Assembly (NCBI GenBank): GCA_049964655.1
Contig: JBMFXC010000021.1
Coordinates: forward strand, 1 to 33,396
DNA length: 33,396 bases
Reading direction: 5' to 3'
DNA from: JAJZJT01 sp049964655
Lineage (GTDB): Bacteria; Actinomycetota; Acidimicrobiia; Acidimicrobiales; RAAP-2
In this document: piece after piece, positions 24,513 through 31,490 of the stretch
Numbering within the stretch: position 1 is the first letter of the stretch
Layout: each line of letters starts with the position of its first letter
Notes under the pieces: model-generated
What the model saw: only the letters and a program-made list of their open reading frames with translations
Databases searched by the model: none
Told to the model about the DNA's origin: nothing
Made by a program: the position numbers and the translations under genes

Positions 24513-25121
24513 TCAGCGCCGGATGCGGGTGTGCTTGAGCTCGTTGAGCTCGGGGTGGCCCGACATCAGCGTGACGATGCGCTCGATGGCCTGGGTGGCC
24601 AGGTCGGCGTTGCCACCAGGACGCTCCATCAGGCGAGCGAAGGCGGCCCGGTCGTCCACGATGAAGGTCGGGACCCCGAACACGTCGAGCTCGTCGACCG
24701 ACGCCTCGTGCTCCTTGCGGATGGTGGCTCGGGGCCAGCCGTCGTCGACTTCGGCGAGGACATCTGCAGCAGGGACGCCGACCCGCTCGAGCGCGGTAGA
24801 GACGACCTCCCGGTCCCGCAGGTCGCCGCCCTCGTCGTGGCGGGCGGCGAACAACGACCGGTGAGCGTCGAGGAAGCGGTCCGGGTAGCGATCGCGGACC
24901 ACCACGCCGGCTTCGAGCGACAGGAGGTCCGGTAGGTGCGCAGGATCCTCGAACGCCGACGGAGCACCGTCCTCGACGTGGGTCTGGTTGAGGAAGAAGG
25001 GAACGAACGTGACGTCCCATCGAGCCCCGGCAGCCAAGGCGTCGAGCAGGTGCTCGTGGGCGTTGCGGGCGAACGGGCAGCGGTAGTCCCAGGTGACAGC
25101 GAAGGGAGGCAGGTCGGCCAT
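24513..25121 (-). CDS. DsbA family oxidoreductase-like protein
   Basis: A 202-residue thioredoxin-fold protein of the DsbA/FrnE superfamily. The N-terminal WDYRCPFARNAHEHL places a single Cys where CxxC oxidoreductases have two, so dithiol oxidase activity is unlikely; a glutathione- or mycothiol-transferase-like, or isomerase-like, role is possible (inference). The helical insertion spans about 60-130, and the cis-Pro segment DVFGVPTFIVDDRAAF (about 155-170) is conserved. There is no signal peptide, so it is cytoplasmic. ATG 25121 is chosen over TTG 25127. It is the last gene after recB-like and PAP2 genes, 86 bases from PAP2, with no promoter-like hexamer of its own. Confidence 0.85.
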   Translation of the reverse strand: MADLPPFAVTWDYRCPFARNAHEHLLDALAAGARWDVTFVPFFLNQTHVEDGAPSAFEDPAHLPDLLSLEAGVVVRDRYPDRFLDAHRSLFAARHDEGGDLRDREVVSTALERVGVPAADVLAEVDDGWPRATIRKEHEASVDELDVFGVPTFIVDDRAAFARLMERPGGNADLATQAIERIVTLMSGHPELNELKHTRIRR

Positions 25122-25207
25122 GTCCAAGCAAACGTCGCGGCCGACGGTTCCATTCCGTGCCTCGGATGCCAGTGGCGTTGTCGACGGGTCGGTGACAGCT
25201 CTCGCGT

Positions 25208-25810
25208 TCAGCGGAACCGGCGCCCGAGCAGCCCGAGCCCGGTGCCGATGACGACGCCGCCGACGACGTCGGAGGCGTGGTGCGCTTCGAGGTGGACCCG
25301 GCTAGCTGCCACCAACCCGGCCGTGGCGACGAGGCATGCGGCGCCGACGGGATGGTCGCGCTCGGCCAGCACCGTCGCGGCGCACCAGGCAGCCAGGGTG
25401 TGCCCGCTCGGGAAGCTGCTGGTCCGGGGCGCTCGCAGCGGGATGACGTTGCCCGTTGCCCGTGCGGCACCTTCCGGCCGGGGTCGCCGGACCGTTCTCT
25501 TGATCACGGCATTGACCGTGGACGACGCGACGCCGGCGACGGCCAGGGCGCGCAGCGCGTCACGTCGCTCGTCGCCCGTCCGAGCGTGCCACAAGCGCCC
25601 GGCGGTGACGAGCGCCCAGACAAGCCCGTGGTCGCCCAACCCCGACGCGAGCCGTGCCGTCGATTCGACGACTGGACGACCGCGTAGGGGCGCGAACCGT
25701 CGGTCGACGGCGGCGTCGAAGCGCACCAGGGCGGCGGCTGCCGAGGGTGGACGAGGCGTCCGCGGCCAGGTGGTGGCCGACGGGTGGGTGGTGGAGCCGA
25801 CCGGGCTCAC
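25208..25810 (-). CDS. PAP2 family phosphatase
   Basis: A 200-residue type 2 phosphatidic acid phosphatase-family membrane protein, acting on lipid phosphates or polyprenyl pyrophosphates. The three phosphatase motifs are present: KRTVRRPRPEG (KxxxxxxRP), SSFPSGHTLAAW (PSGH) and SRVHLEAHHASDVVGG (SRxxxxxHxxxD). Hydrophobic segments flank them. The first 30 residues are Pro/Thr-rich and uncharged. GTG 25810 overlaps the upstream nuclease stop by four bases (GTGA), which fixes the start; the longer reading to 25912 runs antisense-like through the nuclease gene and is rejected. Confidence 0.88.
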   Translation of the reverse strand: MSPVGSTTHPSATTWPRTPRPPSAAAALVRFDAAVDRRFAPLRGRPVVESTARLASGLGDHGLVWALVTAGRLWHARTGDERRDALRALAVAGVASSTVNAVIKRTVRRPRPEGAARATGNVIPLRAPRTSSFPSGHTLAAWCAATVLAERDHPVGAACLVATAGLVAASRVHLEAHHASDVVGGVVIGTGLGLLGRRFR

Positions 25811-26634
25811 GCGGCACCGACTGCGACGTGACCGGTGCCGAGGAAGCGTTTCGCCAGGGCTGGGTCGCCACCGTGAGCCGGGCAGTAGGAGCGGAACTGG
25901 CAGGTGCCGCACAAGCCCGAAGGGCGGGGCCGGAAGTCACCGGTTCGGCACGCTCGAGTGACGGCGTCCCAGACGGCGTGGGTCCGCCGCTCGTGGGCGC
26001 GGAGCACGGGCTCGGTGGGATGGCTGATGATCACCGTGGGCTCACGCAGGTGCAGCAGCCGAACCTCCCTCGGTCGTTGGCCGAGGACCACCTCGCAGAG
26101 GAGCGCGTAGAGGTGGACGCCGGCCAGGCGGGCCCGCTCGTAGGCGGGGGCAGGGGCACGACCCGTCTTGTAGTCGACGACGACCAAGCTGCCGTCCTCG
26201 GATCGGTCGAGGCGGTCGAGGATCCCGCGTAGATGGACGCCACCGACGGTGGCTTCGAGGAGGAGCTCGACGCCGACGGCATCGATGCGGTCGGGGTCCT
26301 CGAGTCGTCGGGCGTTCCCGACGAGCCGTCGGGCGTCGTCGACGAAGGCGGCAATCGAAGCTCGGTCGAGACCCAGCTCGTCGAAGGCACCTTCGGCCTC
26401 GAGCGCACCGGCAGCCCGGTCGACCTCGGCCATGGCGGCCTCCTCGGAGCGCTCGCCGGGTGGGTGGTCCCACATGAGGTGCTCGAGGGCGGTGTGGACG
26501 AGCGTTCCCTTCACCGTCCAGGGGGTTGCCGCCTCGGGGAGACGCTCGACAGCCGTGAAGCGGAACGCCAGAGCACACGCGCCGAACGCCGCCACCTTGG
26601 AGGGAGACAGGGTCCGAGGGGGCTCGAAAGACAT
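25807..26634 (-). CDS. RecB-family PD-(D/E)XK exonuclease with Fe-S cysteines
   Basis: A 275-residue stand-alone nuclease of the RecB/AddB/Cas4-like family. Catalytic residues visible: His47 (GTLVHTALEHL), Asp140 (GILDRLDR), Asp154 and Lys156 (VVVDYKTGRA). Four cysteines fit the [4Fe-4S] arrangement of this group: C20 in the N-terminal FGACALAFRF, and C242, C245, C251 in LCGTCQFRSYCPA. The QxxxY-type segment is HLYALLCEVVLG. Similar single-domain proteins are common in Actinobacteria; their exact DNA-repair role is unclear. Start ATG 26634 has TAACCT 6 bases upstream. No Cas genes or CRISPR repeats are nearby, so Cas4 is unlikely. Confidence 0.88.
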   Translation of the reverse strand: MSFEPPRTLSPSKVAAFGACALAFRFTAVERLPEAATPWTVKGTLVHTALEHLMWDHPPGERSEEAAMAEVDRAAGALEAEGAFDELGLDRASIAAFVDDARRLVGNARRLEDPDRIDAVGVELLLEATVGGVHLRGILDRLDRSEDGSLVVVDYKTGRAPAPAYERARLAGVHLYALLCEVVLGQRPREVRLLHLREPTVIISHPTEPVLRAHERRTHAVWDAVTRACRTGDFRPRPSGLCGTCQFRSYCPAHGGDPALAKRFLGTGHVAVGAA

Positions 26635-26640
26635 GCGCTC

Positions 26641-26646
26641 AGGTTA
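26641..26646 (-). promoter_or_regulatory. -10 element of the RecB-family gene
   Basis: TAACCT on the minus strand, 6 bases (GAGCGC) before ATG 26634. It overlaps the TAA stop of the upstream hydrolase gene. Confidence 0.55.
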
Positions 26647-27540
26647 GGACGTGGGCATGACGGGGGCGGAGTCGGTCGACGTGGGAGCGGCGAGGAGCCG
26701 GCCCGCTACCACGGCAGCCACGGTGGCTGGTGCCTCGAGCGGGCCGAAGTGCCCGAGGTCGGCCAGTACGTCGACGGTGGCGTGGGCCAGGTGCGCCGCG
26801 TCGGCGGCAAGGGCGTCCGGGCCGAAGGCGTCGGTGGTGGCTCCGCAGAGCAGGGAGACGGCGCAGGTGACCCGGTCGAGCCGGAGGAAGGCCGGGTGCG
26901 AGGGCCCGTGGGCGTAGACCGCCGACTCGTCCTCACGCCGGCACCGGAGCCGGACCATGCTGCCGTCGCCCCCTTCGTTGTCGGGGACCACGTCGAACCC
27001 ACAGCGCACGTACGCTTCGAGCACCGGTCGGTCGATGGTGGAGAACGGCGGCTTGCCGGCGAAGTTGTCGATGGCGTGCTCGGCTGACGGGAACGTCTCG
27101 CGGCGCCGGAGCGCGCCTTCGGCCAGCGGGTTTCCCGTGGTGGTCGGCGGCCGGGGTGGGCCGGGGAAGACCACCGGTTCGAAGCAGCACAGACCGGCGA
27201 ACGTGCCGGGACGGGCCTCCTCGGCGAGCAGGAGCGACGCTCCGCCGCACGAGTGGCCGAAGCCGTAGGGGTGGTCGAGGCCGAGCTGACCGACGACGGC
27301 GAGGACGTCGTCTCCGAAACGCTCCCAACGGTAGTCGTCCGGCGACCGGCCCGAGCGCCCATGGAAGCGCAGGTCGAGGGCCGTGCAGTGGAACGACGAG
27401 GCGAGCGCGGCTGCCATCGGCTCGAGGACGGCGGCGCAGAACCCCGTGGCGTGGACAAGGAGGAGGTCGGGGCCGTGCCCGCCGAAGTCGTAAGTGGCGA
27501 TCGGCGTTCCGTCGGCGCTCGTGCAGACAACTGGCTCCAT
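26644..27540 (-). CDS. Alpha/beta hydrolase
   Basis: A 298-residue alpha/beta-hydrolase-fold enzyme; substrate unknown. The nucleophile elbow is GFGHSCGGASL (Ser97), the acid is probably Asp236 in CGATTDAFGPD, and His264 lies in DLGHFGPLE. The oxyanion-hole region is LLLVHATGFCA (26-36), an HG-like motif with Ala-Thr. DLRFHGRSGRSPDDYRWE follows strand 4. No signal peptide is seen. ATG 27540 is supported by TAGCGT 8 bases upstream; a longer frame reading begins near 27711 in non-coding Arg/Pro-rich sequence and is rejected. The gene is divergent from dedA. Confidence 0.9.
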   Translation of the reverse strand: MEPVVCTSADGTPIATYDFGGHGPDLLLVHATGFCAAVLEPMAAALASSFHCTALDLRFHGRSGRSPDDYRWERFGDDVLAVVGQLGLDHPYGFGHSCGGASLLLAEEARPGTFAGLCCFEPVVFPGPPRPPTTTGNPLAEGALRRRETFPSAEHAIDNFAGKPPFSTIDRPVLEAYVRCGFDVVPDNEGGDGSMVRLRCRREDESAVYAHGPSHPAFLRLDRVTCAVSLLCGATTDAFGPDALAADAAHLAHATVDVLADLGHFGPLEAPATVAAVVAGRLLAAPTSTDSAPVMPTS

Positions 27541-27548
27541 ACCGGTCG

Positions 27549-27554
27549 ACGCTA
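27549..27554 (-). promoter_or_regulatory. -10 element of the alpha/beta hydrolase
   Basis: TAGCGT on the minus strand, 8 bases before ATG 27540; leaderless spacing. Confidence 0.5.
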
Positions 27555-27646
27555 CCGGGCGGGGAGCGGGCGCTCCACGATCGTGCGCCGGTCGCGCCGG
27601 TGGCCGCCGCTGCCTGGTCGTCCGGCAGCGACGTCGACCCCGAGTA

Positions 27647-27671
27647 GGCCAGTGCAGGTGGGCCAGTGCAG
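27647..27671. repeat. 11-bp direct repeat upstream of dedA
   Basis: GGCCAGTGCAG occurs at 27647-27657 and 27661-27671, in the 200-base gap between the divergent hydrolase and dedA. Nothing else of note is seen in that gap beyond the two -10 elements. Confidence 0.6.
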
Positions 27672-27726
27672 CCTGGACCGTACGGGTGGGCGAGGGCCGC
27701 CTCGTCACCACAGCCGGCGGTTGCGC

Positions 27727-27732
27727 TAGAAA
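27727..27732 (+). promoter_or_regulatory. -10-like element of dedA
   Basis: TAGAAA, 8 bases, then GTG 27741; no Shine-Dalgarno sequence. The last base departs from TAnnnT. Confidence 0.4.
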
Positions 27733-27740
27733 GCTGGTCG

Positions 27741-28373
27741 GTGACGCACGCGATCGAGGTCTTTGGACAGCACTGGGGGTACCTCGCCATCTTCGTCGTC
27801 ACGTTGATCTCGGCGGTGGGCCCTCCCATCGGGGCTGAGGCGTCGGTGATCTACGGCGGCGTGCTGGCGAGCGGCCAGGTCCACGTGTCGGGCTCTCACC
27901 CACTGACGGTGCCCGCCGTCATCGGGGTGGCCGTGGTGGGCGAGCTCGTCGGCTCCTACCTCGGCTACGGCCTGGGCTACCTGGGTGGCCGGCCACTTGT
28001 CGACCGGGTGGGGAAGTACGTCCTGTTGACCCACCGTGACCTCGACAAGGCAGAGGCCTGGTTCGCCCGACGAGGCGAGCCAGCCGTGCTGGTGGTCCGG
28101 CTCATCCCCCTGCTCCGGTCGTTCATCTCGATCGCCGCGGGACTGGGAGAGATGGCGATGGCCAAGTTCACGGTGTTCACCATCATCGGCAGCGCCATCT
28201 TCGTGTCGGCGCTCGCCGAGCTCGGCTACTCGCTGGGCTCGAGCTATGCACGCATCGTGAAGGACTTCAGCTTCGCCGGTTACGCGGCCGCCACCGTCTT
28301 CGTCGTCGTCGTGGTCCTCCTGTTCGCCCACCGGCTTCGGGCCATGCGCCTCGAGCGCGAGCTGGAGCTGTGA
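27741..28373 (+). CDS. DedA family membrane protein
   Basis: DedA (SNARE-associated/VTT) proteins are lipid scramblase-like transporters linked to membrane homeostasis. The 210-residue product has the family core: re-entrant N-terminal segment (AIFVVTLISAVGPPIGAEASVIYGG), VVGELVGSYLGYGLGYLGGRPL, then the hallmark FARRGEPAVLVVRLIPLLRSFISIAAGLGEMAM with conserved Arg residues and IPxxRS. Two terminal helices follow (about 150-170 and 180-200) and an Arg-rich cytoplasmic tail. GTG 27741 is chosen on -10 spacing and because upstream residues are not hydrophobic. A 262-base gap follows. Confidence 0.92.
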   Translation: MTHAIEVFGQHWGYLAIFVVTLISAVGPPIGAEASVIYGGVLASGQVHVSGSHPLTVPAVIGVAVVGELVGSYLGYGLGYLGGRPLVDRVGKYVLLTHRDLDKAEAWFARRGEPAVLVVRLIPLLRSFISIAAGLGEMAMAKFTVFTIIGSAIFVSALAELGYSLGSSYARIVKDFSFAGYAAATVFVVVVVLLFAHRLRAMRLERELEL

Positions 28374-28474
28374 CCGTGGCGGCGCACAACGGTGCCGGGT
28401 CGGCTGGGCGACACCGTCCTCGGGTGCCACGAGCCGCCGCTCGTGGCGACTGCCCGACAGTTCGGTCGAGACCG

Positions 28475-28480
28475 TACGCT
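28475..28480 (+). promoter_or_regulatory. -10 element before two small ORFs
   Basis: TACGCT, 6 bases (TCTTGG), then ATG 28487. That ATG opens a 47-codon frame ending at 28630, five bases before the ATG of the 56-residue gene. The 47-residue frame (start MSCSERRVAPGRH) has weak codon bias and may be only a leader; I do not call it as a gene. Confidence 0.4.
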
Positions 28481-28635
28481 TCTTGGATGTCGTGCTCCGA
28501 ACGCCGGGTGGCACCTGGGCGACACGCTCCGGTCGGGACGGTCGACGCAGCTCCTGATGGCGTCGGACGAGACCGAGGGACCGACAGCGGGACGACGGGG
28601 GCCCGGGCCGCCATGGGCCTGCGTGCCTGACTGCC

Positions 28636-28806
28636 ATGCCTCGATCTCACAAGGTCGTGCGAGTCCAGGGCGGCCGTCTGGTGAATGCCGCGCCCCGGGC
28701 CGAAGTCGAGGAGATCCTCGACGCGGCGTCGGCCGAGGGCTTCGACGTCGTCACGTCGTTCGTCGTCGACGAGAACGTCTATCTGGTGCTGGGCCGCGAA
28801 GCCTGA
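28636..28806 (+). CDS. Small conserved-looking protein, 56 residues
   Basis: A short ORF with convincing coding character: nearly all codons end in G or C, and the peptide has a beta-beta-alpha-beta-beta look, MPRSHKVVRVQGGRLVNA then AEVEEILDAASAEGFDVVTS then FVVDENVYLVLGREA. It contains no Cys, signal peptide or membrane segment. I do not recognise the family. It probably uses the promoter at 28475 and no strong Shine-Dalgarno sequence is seen before ATG 28636. It ends 25 bases from the stop of the convergent NagD-type gene. Confidence 0.65.
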   Translation: MPRSHKVVRVQGGRLVNAAPRAEVEEILDAASAEGFDVVTSFVVDENVYLVLGREA

Positions 28807-28831
28807 GCGCAGCGATGGCGAGCGCCGAGCG

Positions 28832-29665
28832 TCACGGTTGCCCGTCCGTCGTTCGGTCGCCGTCGGACTGGCCGGAGGAGGACGCCTCGAGCTCGTCGAC
28901 CAGGTCGGCGACGGAGGCGACAACTCTTGAGGGTCGGTAGGGGAACCGGTCGATCTCCTCGACGGCCGTCATCCCCGACAGGACGAGGATGGTCTCGAGG
29001 CCCGCCTCGATACCGGCAACGATGTCCGTGTCCATGCGGTCCCCGACGATCACGGTGGTCTCGGAGTGTGCGCCGAGCGTGTTCAGTCCTTCGCGGACCA
29101 TCAACGGGTTGGGCTTGCCGACGAAGTAGGGGTCGACTCCAGTGGCCCGAGTTACCAAGGCGGCGACCGACCCGCACGCCGGCAAGAGGCCGAGGGCCGA
29201 GGGACCGGTGGGATCGGGATTGGTGGCAATGAAGCGCGAGCCGGCCTCGATGAGCCGGATGGCCGTCGTGATGGCGGAGAAGCTGTAGCTGCGGGTCTCG
29301 CCGAGGACCACGTAGTCGGGGGTCCGATCGGTTAGGACGTAGCCGATGTCGTGGAGGGCGGTGGTGAGGCCTGCCTCCCCGATGACGTAGGCCGTACCGC
29401 GTGGGCGCTGGCTGTCGAGGAAGCGGGCAGTTGCCAGCGCCGAGGTCCACAGGGATGACTCGGGGATGCGGAGGCCGGCGACGGCGAGCCGGGCGGCCAG
29501 ATCCCGGGGCGTGTACATCGAGTTGTTGGTGAGCACGAGGAACCGACGCCCTGAGGTGGACAGTGCGTCGACGAAGCGGTCCGCCCCTGGTACTCGCTCA
29601 CCCTCATGGACGAGCACGCCGTCCATGTCGCACAGCCAGCTGGTCGGGGCTTCTCGTCCGCTCAT
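28832..29665 (-). CDS. HAD-IIA family phosphatase (NagD-like)
   Basis: A 277-residue haloacid-dehalogenase-type phosphatase with a type IIA cap, like NagD, 4-nitrophenylphosphatase or phosphoglycolate phosphatases. HAD motifs: WLCDMDGVL (Asp13 nucleophile, Asp15), FLVLTNNS (motif II), GKPNPLMV (motif III Lys) and VGDRMDTDIVAGIEAG (motif IV Asp pair). The cap region about 85-190 carries ETRSYSFSAITTAIRLI and FIATNPDPTGP. The C-terminal 15 residues are Ser/Asp-rich. ATG 29665 is supported by CATACT 6 bases upstream. The natural substrate cannot be stated. Confidence 0.92.
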   Translation of the reverse strand: MSGREAPTSWLCDMDGVLVHEGERVPGADRFVDALSTSGRRFLVLTNNSMYTPRDLAARLAVAGLRIPESSLWTSALATARFLDSQRPRGTAYVIGEAGLTTALHDIGYVLTDRTPDYVVLGETRSYSFSAITTAIRLIEAGSRFIATNPDPTGPSALGLLPACGSVAALVTRATGVDPYFVGKPNPLMVREGLNTLGAHSETTVIVGDRMDTDIVAGIEAGLETILVLSGMTAVEEIDRFPYRPSRVVASVADLVDELEASSSGQSDGDRTTDGQP

Positions 29666-29671
29666 GGGCCC

Positions 29672-29677
29672 AGTATG
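29672..29677 (-). promoter_or_regulatory. -10-like element of the NagD-type gene
   Basis: CATACT on the minus strand, 6 bases (GGGCCC) before ATG 29665. Confidence 0.4.
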
Positions 29678-29770
29678 GGCGACGCGAGGGGTCCGCCGTT
29701 CGCCCGGGCGTCGAGGGAGGCGGCACGTGCGACGCTCCGGCCGGAGTGCGGCCGCTCACGGTGGTGTTGG

Positions 29771-30142
29771 TCAGTCGTAGCAGCGAAGCTCGACGACGTT
29801 GCCGTCGGGGTCGCGCACGTAGACGGACGTGCCGTCGCCGCGCGCTCCGAAGCGGGTCACCGGGCCTTCGATGACCTCGAGATCGCCGGATGCCGTCGCG
29901 GCATCGACGTCGGAGCGCTCCACAACCAGGCAAAGGTGATCGAGGTTCTCGCCGGTGCGGCGACCGGGCAGGAGGTCGATGAGTGTCGTCTCGTCGATGC
30001 GTGCCGACGGGAACGGCGCCTCACCCCGGCGCCAGGCGTCAGCACGCACGGGCTCGAGGCCGAGCCGGCCGCAGTAGAAGGCGAGCGCTCGCTCGCCGTC
30101 GGCCACCCGCAGCACCACATGGTCGAGGCCGTAGACCCCCAT
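29771..30142 (-). CDS. VOC family (glyoxalase-fold) protein
   Basis: A 123-residue vicinal-oxygen-chelate-fold protein, a family of metal-dependent lyases, dioxygenases and resistance proteins. Two beta-alpha-beta-beta-beta modules are seen. Metal-ligand candidates are His8 (GLDHVVLRV), His69 (NLDHLCLVV) and Glu119 (NVVELRCYD). RDPDGNVVEL at the C-terminus is the classic strand. The chemistry is unknown. Start ATG 30142 has TACGCT 6 bases upstream. It is shorter than the frame reading from 30238, whose first residues are Arg-rich non-coding sequence. Confidence 0.88.
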   Translation of the reverse strand: MGVYGLDHVVLRVADGERALAFYCGRLGLEPVRADAWRRGEAPFPSARIDETTLIDLLPGRRTGENLDHLCLVVERSDVDAATASGDLEVIEGPVTRFGARGDGTSVYVRDPDGNVVELRCYD

Positions 30143-30148
30143 GTGCGC

Positions 30149-30154
30149 AGCGTA
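30149..30154 (-). promoter_or_regulatory. -10 element of the VOC gene
   Basis: TACGCT on the minus strand, 6 bases before ATG 30142; no Shine-Dalgarno sequence. Confidence 0.55.
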
Positions 30155-30244
30155 GGGCTGTCGGTAGCGGCTCGCGCGTGACACCGGCGAGCTCGCGCTC
30201 CGGCGCGAGCGGCCTACCCTCTGGCCGGTCGAGGGCACGACAGC

Positions 30245-30274
30245 CGCCCGGCACGGCGTGAGCCGTGCCGGGCG
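30245..30274. terminator. Perfect 13-bp hairpin
   Basis: CGCCCGGCACGGC, GTGA loop, GCCGTGCCGGGCG. It lies 46 bases beyond the stop of the 112-residue membrane protein gene on the minus strand and is the strongest stem-loop in the window. It most likely terminates that gene before the VOC promoter. Confidence 0.7.
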
Positions 30275-30319
30275 ATGTGACGTACTGCAGACGAACTGGC
30301 GTTACGCCAACCTGGGCTT

Positions 30320-30658
30320 TCAGGCCACCCTGCGCAGCTCGCTGCCGCGCTCGATCTCCTCCGCCTGGTCGTCGAACTTGCGATGCAAGCCACTGAAGAA
30401 GCTCACGATGGCGTGCACGACCAGTGCCGTGCCTCCCAACGCCAGCCCGGTCAGGGTCACTCCGACCCAGTCGTACCGGAGTCCGCTGATAGCCCACGAC
30501 GTCCACATGTTCAGGTTGGCCAGCCAGGCAAGAGCCACGCCCCAGCCGACCGCGACGACGGCGCGCCCTTCACGCAACCGCCGGTAGGCACGTTCGCCGA
30601 ACATGGTGAGCCCCATCACACCAAGGGCAAAGAACAGGAACAGTCCGAAGAAGTGCAT
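30320..30658 (-). CDS. Small polytopic membrane protein, 112 residues
   Basis: I do not recognise this protein. It has three predicted membrane segments: HFFGLFLFFALGVMGLTMF (2-20), VVAVGWGVALAWLANLNMWT (about 34-54) and VGVTLTGLALGGTALVVHAIV (about 65-88). A basic loop (RAYRRLREGR) lies between the first two, placing the loop in the cytoplasm. The C-terminal LHRKFDDQAEEIERGSELRRV is charged and helical. ATG 30658 has GGGAGGA 6 bases upstream, so the longer frame to 30721 is rejected. The upstream 100 bases hold two inverted repeats. A perfect hairpin follows the gene. Confidence 0.8.
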   Translation of the reverse strand: MHFFGLFLFFALGVMGLTMFGERAYRRLREGRAVVAVGWGVALAWLANLNMWTSWAISGLRYDWVGVTLTGLALGGTALVVHAIVSFFSGLHRKFDDQAEEIERGSELRRVA

Positions 30659-30709
30659 GTGCGTCCTCCCTTCAACGGCCGAAAACGACGGACGAACAAC
30701 CGCGCCCGT

Positions 30710-30749
30710 CGGTTCTTTCAACCGAGATGTCGGGTTCGGTATTCCGAAC
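30710..30749. promoter_or_regulatory. Paired inverted repeats before the membrane gene
   Basis: CGGTT-CTTTC-AACCG (30710-30724) and GTTCGG-TATT-CCGAAC (30734-30749), separated by 9 bases, share a GGTTC half-site. They lie 52-91 bases upstream of the minus-strand ATG 30658 in locally lower-GC sequence. They could be operator sites. Confidence 0.4.
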
Positions 30750-30909
30750 TATGGGGCACGAACAGGGTGTCTGGTGGGTGTCCCATGGGTCCTGCGCCAG
30801 AGCAGCGCTCCGACGCCAAGGTAGCCACGTCCACGGCAGCTGATCGAGGCGGCCGACCCCGCCGGCGTGGGCCAGTTCGAGTAGTCGGCTCGCGGTCACA
30901 GCCGAGTCG

Positions 30910-30915
30910 TAGGGT
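30910..30915 (+). promoter_or_regulatory. -10 element of the micro-ORF
   Basis: TAGGGT, 6 bases (TGCACC), then ATG 30922, the same spacing as at known genes here. Confidence 0.45.
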
Positions 30916-30921
30916 TGCACC

Positions 30922-31047
30922 ATGTACGGCTACCGCTTGCGCCACCCGCTCCGCCGGCGTTGGTTGCCACGGAGCGTCCGCCGGGCTCGTGCCTGGGGGT
31001 GGTGGCTCGGACCTCACCGTCATCGTCGGCACCGGAGGAGGTGGTAG
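30922..31047 (+). CDS. Arg/Trp-rich 41-residue micro-ORF
   Basis: A 41-codon ORF beginning MYGYRLRHPLRRRWLPRSV and ending HRHRRHRRRW. It has 15 Arg, 5 Trp and 4 His, no acidic residue, and a net charge of about +15. The evidence that it is expressed is the TAGGGT hexamer at leaderless spacing; the evidence against is that Arg-rich peptides arise easily from high-GC DNA. If real, it could bind nucleic acid or membranes. I do not recognise a family. Confidence 0.35.
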   Translation: MYGYRLRHPLRRRWLPRSVRRARAWGWWLGPHRHRRHRRRW

Positions 31048-31208
31048 CCATGGCCGCCACGGGCCGCCCAGTGAGCGGCTGCGCCTTTCCATACCAGCGA
31101 GCCAGGGCTGATCGGGACCGGGCGCACGCCGCCGCCCAGGCGGACGTGGCGCCTACCACCGGGTAGCGGTAGCAGATTCACGAGGTGCGATCGTTGTGCG
31201 ATCTGTGA

Positions 31209-31233
31209 GCCCGGACCGGATGGCAGTCCGGGC
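31209..31233 (-). terminator. Hairpin downstream of tRNA-Gly
   Basis: Perfect 8-bp stem (GCCCGGAC/GTCCGGGC) with a 9-base loop, 32 bases beyond the tRNA 3' end on the minus strand. No clear U-tract. Confidence 0.5.
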
Positions 31234-31265
31234 AGTTCCCGCGGCTGACCTGCGGTGATGACTGG

Positions 31266-31336
31266 AGCGGGTGACGGGAATCGAACCCGCATGACCAGCT
31301 TGGAAGGCTGGGGCTCTGCCATTGAGCTACACCCGC
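31266..31336 (-). tRNA. tRNA-Gly (UCC anticodon)
   Basis: On the minus strand a 71-base cloverleaf: acceptor stem GCGGGTG/CACCCGC with discriminator T, D-arm GCTC/GAGC, anticodon stem CCAGC/GCTGG with loop CTTCCAA (anticodon TCC, reading GGA), and T-arm with the TTCGATT loop. The 3' CCA is not encoded. The gene stands alone. Confidence 0.95.
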
Positions 31337-31375
31337 GCGACGTAGCCGAAGGGTCCGGCGACGAGCGACCGCTCC

Positions 31376-31381
31376 ACTGTA
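31376..31381 (-). promoter_or_regulatory. Candidate -10 element of tRNA-Gly
   Basis: TACAGT on the minus strand, 39 bases before the tRNA 5' end. No clear -35 box. Confidence 0.35.
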
Positions 31382-31490
31382 GGCGAGGGACGAGGTCGCT
31401 TCGGGACCCCGGGGCTGGTCGGGTCGCCGGTCGAGCCGGGTCGCTCGGGCCGGTTCGCCCTCCAGCAGCTTCAGCCGGGGTCGAGGCAGC

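Larger units (their letters stand above)
30659..31265. other. Gene-poor gap
   Basis: This 607-base stretch between the membrane protein gene and tRNA-Gly holds the paired inverted repeats, one micro-ORF with a promoter (30910-31047) and a hairpin after the tRNA (31209-31233). Other frames in it read as Arg/Pro-rich antisense-like sequence and no known gene is recognised. Confidence 0.6.

Noticed and set aside
25807..26634. Cas4 for the Fe-S PD-(D/E)XK nuclease
   Set aside because: No CRISPR array or other cas gene in the window; the gene is linked to PAP2 and DsbA-like genes instead.
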